Below, in pieces: positions 5,974-9,326 of a stretch of 9,326 bases of DNA; positions within the stretch are counted from its first letter, which is position 1; each line of letters begins with the position of its first letter. The DNA comes from Pseudohaliea sp964438205 (GTDB taxonomy: Bacteria > Pseudomonadota > Gammaproteobacteria > Pseudomonadales > Halieaceae). The notes under the pieces were generated by a model, which was given only the letters and a program-made list of their open reading frames with translations, made no database searches and was not told the DNA's origin. A program made the position numbers and the translations under genes. The stretch is from the NCBI GenBank assembly GCA_964438205.1, contig CAYTJQ010000084.1, forward strand, positions 1 through 9,326, written 5' to 3'.

Positions 5974-6702
5974 ATGAATCGGGAATACCACTGTTGGTAC
6001 AGTCCACGCCTGCAGCGGCAAATGGAATTGCTGGTGTTCGGGAACGCCGGCGCCCGGCTGCTGGTCTTTCCGACCCGCGACGGACGCTTTTTTGAGTTCG
6101 AGAACCTGGGCCTCGTCGACAGCCTTGCAGCCAAGATCGAGGCCGGTCAGTTGCAGGTCTGGTGTGTCGACGGCATCGACCAGGAGACCTTCTACTGCGC
6201 GTTCCGCCAGCCGGAAGAGCGCATCCGGCGCCACATGCTCTTTGAAGACTATATCCTCCATGAAGTCATGCCGCAGATGCAGGCAAAGAACCCCTGCAGC
6301 TGCACCATTGCGCACGGCAACAGCCTGGGCGCATTCCATGCCGCCAACATCGCGTTCCGCCACCCGCAGCTGTTCCGGAAACTGCTGGCCTGCTCCGGCC
6401 GTTACGATCTCACGCTGGAGGTGGAAGCCTTCCATGACCTGTTCAACGGCTATTACGACGAGAACATTTATTTCAATACACCCACCCACTTCCTTCCCGG
6501 GCTCGAAGGGGAAGAACAGTTGCAGGCGCTGCGCCGGATGGACATCGTGATCGTCATAGGCGACGAAGATCCGTTTCTGCACAACAACTATCGGTTGAGT
6601 GAGATCCTAAACGCCAAGGGTATCGGGCACCAGCTCATCGTCTGGGCAGGCCGCGCCCATCGCGGCCGCTACTGGCGGGAGATGGTGTCGCTCTATCTCT
6701 GA
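5974..6702 (+). CDS. COG4947-type esterase family protein (alpha/beta hydrolase)
   Basis: This 242-residue single-domain protein matches the esterase family that starts with MNREYHCWYSPRL and MELLVFGNAG (grouped by me with COG4947, related to esterase D). The nucleophile is probably Ser117 in AHGNSLGAFHAAN (most relatives have G.SFGG.HA), the acid Asp197 or Asp199 in IGDEDPF, and the base His229 in GRAHRGRYWREM, where relatives have HDWPWW.EM. FNGYYDENIYFNTP in the cap region and RHPQLFRKLLACSG are also family hallmarks. No signal peptide or membrane segment is visible. It begins 21 bp after the CE7-like hydrolase on the same strand, so the two probably form one transcript; the Shine-Dalgarno is weak (GGAAG about 14 bp away), which fits translational coupling. 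Family members have no well-established substrate, so only hydrolase activity is proposed. Confidence 0.85.
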   Translation: MNREYHCWYSPRLQRQMELLVFGNAGARLLVFPTRDGRFFEFENLGLVDSLAAKIEAGQLQVWCVDGIDQETFYCAFRQPEERIRRHMLFEDYILHEVMPQMQAKNPCSCTIAHGNSLGAFHAANIAFRHPQLFRKLLACSGRYDLTLEVEAFHDLFNGYYDENIYFNTPTHFLPGLEGEEQLQALRRMDIVIVIGDEDPFLHNNYRLSEILNAKGIGHQLIVWAGRAHRGRYWREMVSLYL

Positions 6703-6724
6703 GCGGGGCTCCGGCCCTGCGAAC

Positions 6725-6747
6725 CGGGGCGCGACTGAACCGCCCCG
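6725..6747 (+). terminator. GC-rich hairpin after the hydrolase pair
   Basis: CGGGGCG (6725-6731) and CGCCCCG (6741-6747) form a perfect 7-bp stem with a 9-base loop, 23 bp after the esterase stop. It lacks the following T tract of an intrinsic terminator, so it may only attenuate or stabilise the transcript. It separates the hydrolase pair from the Hsp70-like gene. Confidence 0.4.
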
Positions 6748-6837
6748 CGTCGACGCGCTCCGGCAGGCGCTATCCCCGCCCGGTGGTCATCACGTAGACT
6801 GAACACAGGCTTGCTGGCAGGCTCTGGAGTACATCGC

Positions 6838-8436
6838 ATGCGACTAGGCATCGATTTCGGAACAACGCGAACCGTTGTTGCGACGGCGCGCGACGGCCGC
6901 TACCCCGTCGCCAGTTTCGCCACTGGCGAGGGCTTCGTCGATTACCTGCCCGGCATCGCCGCGCTTGGGCCCGGGGGGCTACGCTTCGGCACGGAAGCCG
7001 CTGCCCTGCTTGCGGCGGGCGGAACGGGCCTGCCCCCGCTACTGCGCTCGGTCAAGGCCGCAGTATCCGGCATGCCACCCGATGACATCGCCTGGCGCGC
7101 CGGCGAACTGTCCATCTCAGCGCTCGATCTCGCGACCGCCTACCTTTGCTACTTGCGCCGGATGCTGCTCGAGCACAGCAATGTCGACCTAGCGGCAGAT
7201 GAGCCCCTGGAGGCCATGGTCGCCGTGCCGGCCCACGCGTCAACGCAGCAACGCTACCTCACCCTGGAGGCCTTTGCCGGCGCGGGTTTTTCGGTGCTGG
7301 GTCTGATCAGCGAACCCACCGCGGCCGCCATCGAGTTTGCGCGCAACAGTTTGGCGGCGGTCTCCCCGCGGAGCCCGAAGCGCTATGTGGTGATCTATGA
7401 TCTTGGGGGCGGGACTTTTGATGCCGCCACCGTATCCCTCGATGATCGCCGCTTCGATCTCATCGGCGCCGAAGGTATCGCCCGGCTGGGCGGCAACGAT
7501 TTCGATGCACTGATTGCTGAAGCAGTGCTTGCGCACCAGCGCATCAGCTGCAGTCGTCTTTGCGACACCCGGTGGAACCATCTGCTCGAGCGCTGCCGCA
7601 TAGCCAAGGAGACGCTCGGCACTAGCAGCCGCCGGCTGCTGGTGGATGTCGGCGGCCTGGCCGCCGAGGGAGTGGTGGTACTCGATACGGCGGCGCTTTA
7701 CGAGAGTGCCATGCCACTGATCGAGCGAACGCTCGCTACCCTCGCTAGGCTCTTCGAGCAACTCGCAACTTATGGCATCGACGCAAACAGCAGTCGCGAG
7801 CTCGGCGCGGTCTACCTGGTCGGTGGCAGCGTACAGTTTCCCGCGGTACAGCGAGCCCTGCGCAAGGCCTTCGCACGCAAGGTGCAGCTGGCGCCACAGC
7901 CGCATGCCGCCACCGCAGTGGGGTTGGCAGTGGCTGCCGACGATGCCGCCGAAGTGTACGTTCGCGAGGCACCTACGCGCCATTTCGGGGTCTGGCGCGA
8001 GGGTGACGGCGGTCGGGAGAAGTTCTTCGACCCGATCATCGAGAAACGCATGGGCAGCCGCCCGCCTGCTGGCGTGCGCGCAGAGCGGCACTACCGGCCG
8101 GCGCATCGCGTGGGTACCTTGCGCTATGTTGAGTGCACGCAGCTAGACGCCAATGGCGAACCGTCGGGCGAGGTCACCCCCTGGCGGCGCGTGGAATTTC
8201 CTTACGATCCGGCGCTACGGAACTCTGCCGAACTTTCGTCCCACAGCGGACAGCGACTCGACAGCCTGCTGCCGGAAGACATCGTCGAGAGCTATGTCTA
8301 CGACGATACGGGCATGATTACCGTGACGATCCGCAATGAAACACATGGCTACGGGCACAGCTTCCAACTCGGCATGGACAGCCCCGACGGCACTGCGCGA
8401 GGACGCTTTGGAGGCACAGAACTGCAACGTCTATAG
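6838..8436 (+). CDS. Hsp70/DnaK-like ATPase with short atypical C-terminal region
   Basis: The 532-residue protein has a complete actin-like ATPase domain (about 1-372). It contains the phosphate-1 loop GIDFGTTRTVVA, ISEPTAAAIEFA, the phosphate-2 motif YDLGGGTFDAATVS (188-201), the NDFDALIAEAV segment and the adenosine motif VYLVGGSVQFPAVQ (325-338). The last 160 residues only loosely resemble an Hsp70 beta substrate-binding domain, as in GDGGREKFFDPIIEKRM and DDTGMITVTIRNETHG. The DVLLLD-type linker is not seen and there is no alpha-helical lid or EEVD-like tail. It is therefore not the housekeeping DnaK (about 640 residues) and resembles the divergent Hsp70s found in many proteobacteria. 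ATG 6838 follows GGAG at 8 bp; an upstream in-frame TTG at 6811 is less likely. It follows the hydrolases by 135 bp, with no DnaJ or GrpE nearby. Client and partner are unknown. Confidence 0.9.
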   Translation: MRLGIDFGTTRTVVATARDGRYPVASFATGEGFVDYLPGIAALGPGGLRFGTEAAALLAAGGTGLPPLLRSVKAAVSGMPPDDIAWRAGELSISALDLATAYLCYLRRMLLEHSNVDLAADEPLEAMVAVPAHASTQQRYLTLEAFAGAGFSVLGLISEPTAAAIEFARNSLAAVSPRSPKRYVVIYDLGGGTFDAATVSLDDRRFDLIGAEGIARLGGNDFDALIAEAVLAHQRISCSRLCDTRWNHLLERCRIAKETLGTSSRRLLVDVGGLAAEGVVVLDTAALYESAMPLIERTLATLARLFEQLATYGIDANSSRELGAVYLVGGSVQFPAVQRALRKAFARKVQLAPQPHAATAVGLAVAADDAAEVYVREAPTRHFGVWREGDGGREKFFDPIIEKRMGSRPPAGVRAERHYRPAHRVGTLRYVECTQLDANGEPSGEVTPWRRVEFPYDPALRNSAELSSHSGQRLDSLLPEDIVESYVYDDTGMITVTIRNETHGYGHSFQLGMDSPDGTARGRFGGTELQRL

Positions 8437-8474
8437 CTCACGTCCCGCTCGCAAGGTGGGAGGGGCATGCCCGC

Positions 8475-8493
8475 CATCGCCACGGTAGCGATG
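8475..8493 (+). repeat. Small hairpin after the Hsp70-like gene
   Basis: CATCGC (8475-8480) and GCGATG (8488-8493) make a 6-bp stem with a 7-base loop in the 144-bp spacer before pstS. A weaker TCCCGC/GTGGGA stem precedes it. There is no T tract, so termination is only possible, not demonstrated. The rest of this spacer shows no clear promoter and no CTGTCA-type Pho repeat. Confidence 0.3.
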
Positions 8494-8580
8494 CTCAGCC
8501 GGTCTGCGGTACCGTTACGAGGAGCCTGGTTGCGGGGCAACGGGGCTGGATCAGGGCTGCTACGGCAGAGGGACCCGCCA

Positions 8581-9326
8581 ATGTCATCGCGCTTCGCCCG
8601 CGTTGCTGCCAGCGCTGTCGGCGTGCCTTCGCCGACACGCGGTTCGGGTCGCTATCGGCTCGCACTGGCGGCGCTGCTGCTCATCCTGGCGTCGGCCGGC
8701 GTTGCGCCGGCGCAGGCACTGCGGCTGACCGGTTCCGGTGCCAGCTTTCCCTTTCCCATCTACTCGACCTGGTTCAAGACCTACAGTCGCGCTCATCCGG
8801 GCGTGATCATCGACTACCAGGCCAAGGGCAGCGGCGCCGGAATCCGCGATTTCATCAATCGAACCGTCGACTTCGCCGCCAGCGATGCCGCCATGACGGA
8901 CGAGGAAATGGCCTCCGTCGCCGCCGGGGTGCAGCTGCTACCGGTAACGGCGGGGCAGATCGTGCTCGCCTACAATCTGCCGGGTTCCCCGCCCCTGCGC
9001 CTGCCGCGCACTGTCTACCCGCTGCTGTTCACGGGTGCTATCGAGCGCTGGAACGACCCGCGGCTGCAAGCGGCAAATCCCCGGGTGGCCCTGCCGGACC
9101 TACCCGTGACCATCGTCCGCAGAGCGGACAGCAGTGGCACGACCTACGCCTTCACCCGCCACCTGGAGGCCGTGAGCGCGGCCTGGGCCGGCGCCCACGG
9201 CAGCGGCAAGACGGTGGTCTGGCCGGACAGCGACAAGATCGTAGCCGCACCGAAGAACGACGGGGTCACGGCAACGATTCGTCAGACGCCCGGTGCGCTG
9301 GGCTACGTCGAGTACGGCTACGCGCG
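8581..9326 (+). CDS. pstS: Phosphate ABC transporter periplasmic binding protein, 3' end beyond window
   Basis: The first 248 codons of a PstS protein are present and the frame runs off the right edge; the family usually has about 330-350 residues. PstS captures inorganic phosphate in the periplasm for the PstCAB importer and is part of the PhoR-PhoB signalling complex. A signal peptide is visible (basic RYR at 24-26, hydrophobic core 27-42, probable cleavage after AQA at residue 46). The mature protein opens with LRLTGSGASFPFPIYSTWF, then GSGAGIRDF, DFAASDAAMTDEE, the phosphate-binding RADSSGTTYAF and KNDGVTATIRQTPGALGYVEYGYA. The cytoplasmic extension before the signal core is long (about 23 residues), so an in-frame GTG at 8623 is an alternative start; ATG 8581 has an AGAGGG about 10 bp upstream. 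pstCAB and phoU would be expected just outside the window. Confidence 0.95.
   Translation, partial: MSSRFARVAASAVGVPSPTRGSGRYRLALAALLLILASAGVAPAQALRLTGSGASFPFPIYSTWFKTYSRAHPGVIIDYQAKGSGAGIRDFINRTVDFAASDAAMTDEEMASVAAGVQLLPVTAGQIVLAYNLPGSPPLRLPRTVYPLLFTGAIERWNDPRLQAANPRVALPDLPVTIVRRADSSGTTYAFTRHLEAVSAAWAGAHGSGKTVVWPDSDKIVAAPKNDGVTATIRQTPGALGYVEYGYA

Noticed and set aside
5632..6582. Minus-strand open frame of 316 codons opposite the hydrolase pair.
   Set aside because: Both hydrolases on the plus strand have intact family motifs and catalytic residues; the antisense frame has none.
6703..6837. Heat-shock (sigma-32 or RpoE-type) promoter before the Hsp70-like gene.
   Set aside because: No CTTGAAA/CCCCAT or GGAACTT/TCAAA pair was seen; only a lone TAGACT at 6795-6800 without a matching -35.
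7240..8106. Minus-strand open frame of 288 codons opposite the Hsp70-like gene.
   Set aside because: It is antisense to the conserved ATPase domain and has no recognisable domain.
1..9326. tRNA, rRNA, CRISPR arrays, insertion sequences or phage genes.
   Set aside because: No tRNA-like cloverleaf, regular repeat-spacer series, transposase or integrase motif was seen in reading the window.

Overview
The window is GC-rich DNA (roughly two thirds G+C by eye) with dense, mostly single-domain bacterial genes and strongly G/C-biased third codon positions. A Zur-type Fur regulator, an Lrp/AsnC regulator, a PhoB-type promoter and a PstS protein together suggest a proteobacterium, most likely a gammaproteobacterium; no rRNA or tRNA is present to fix the taxonomy. 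It is a draft scaffold: bases 1302-1401 are exactly 100 N.

Left block (1-1764): a biosynthetic acetolactate synthase large subunit on the minus strand runs off the left edge and loses its start codon in the gap. On the other side of the gap, on the plus strand, lies the C-terminal three quarters of an Lrp/AsnC-family regulator. If the scaffolding is right the two are divergent, and the shared control region is hidden in the gap. Next (1787-2503) is a compact vapBC toxin-antitoxin operon with its own promoter, an imperfect palindrome over the -10 and a GTGA stop/start overlap. A Zur-like metalloregulator follows (2628-3122).

Right block (3330-9326): a divergent pyruvate-kinase-like gene on the minus strand is transcribed away from two plus-strand alpha/beta hydrolases of different families: a CE7/acetylxylan-esterase-like protein, and a small COG4947-type esterase 21 bp downstream. 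After these come an Hsp70/DnaK-like ATPase with a short atypical C-terminal region, and the first 248 codons of a phosphate-binding PstS protein that runs off the right edge.

The most notable observation is a near-consensus PhoB box (16 of 18 positions) in the 148-bp divergent spacer, on the minus strand, with a -10-like hexamer 11 bp further on, pointing at the pyruvate-kinase-like gene. With pstS on the same stretch, this suggests that an unusual pyruvate kinase, which lacks the C-terminal allosteric domain and carries a K+-independent signature, belongs to the phosphate-starvation response. The roles of the hydrolases and the Hsp70 in that setting are unknown.
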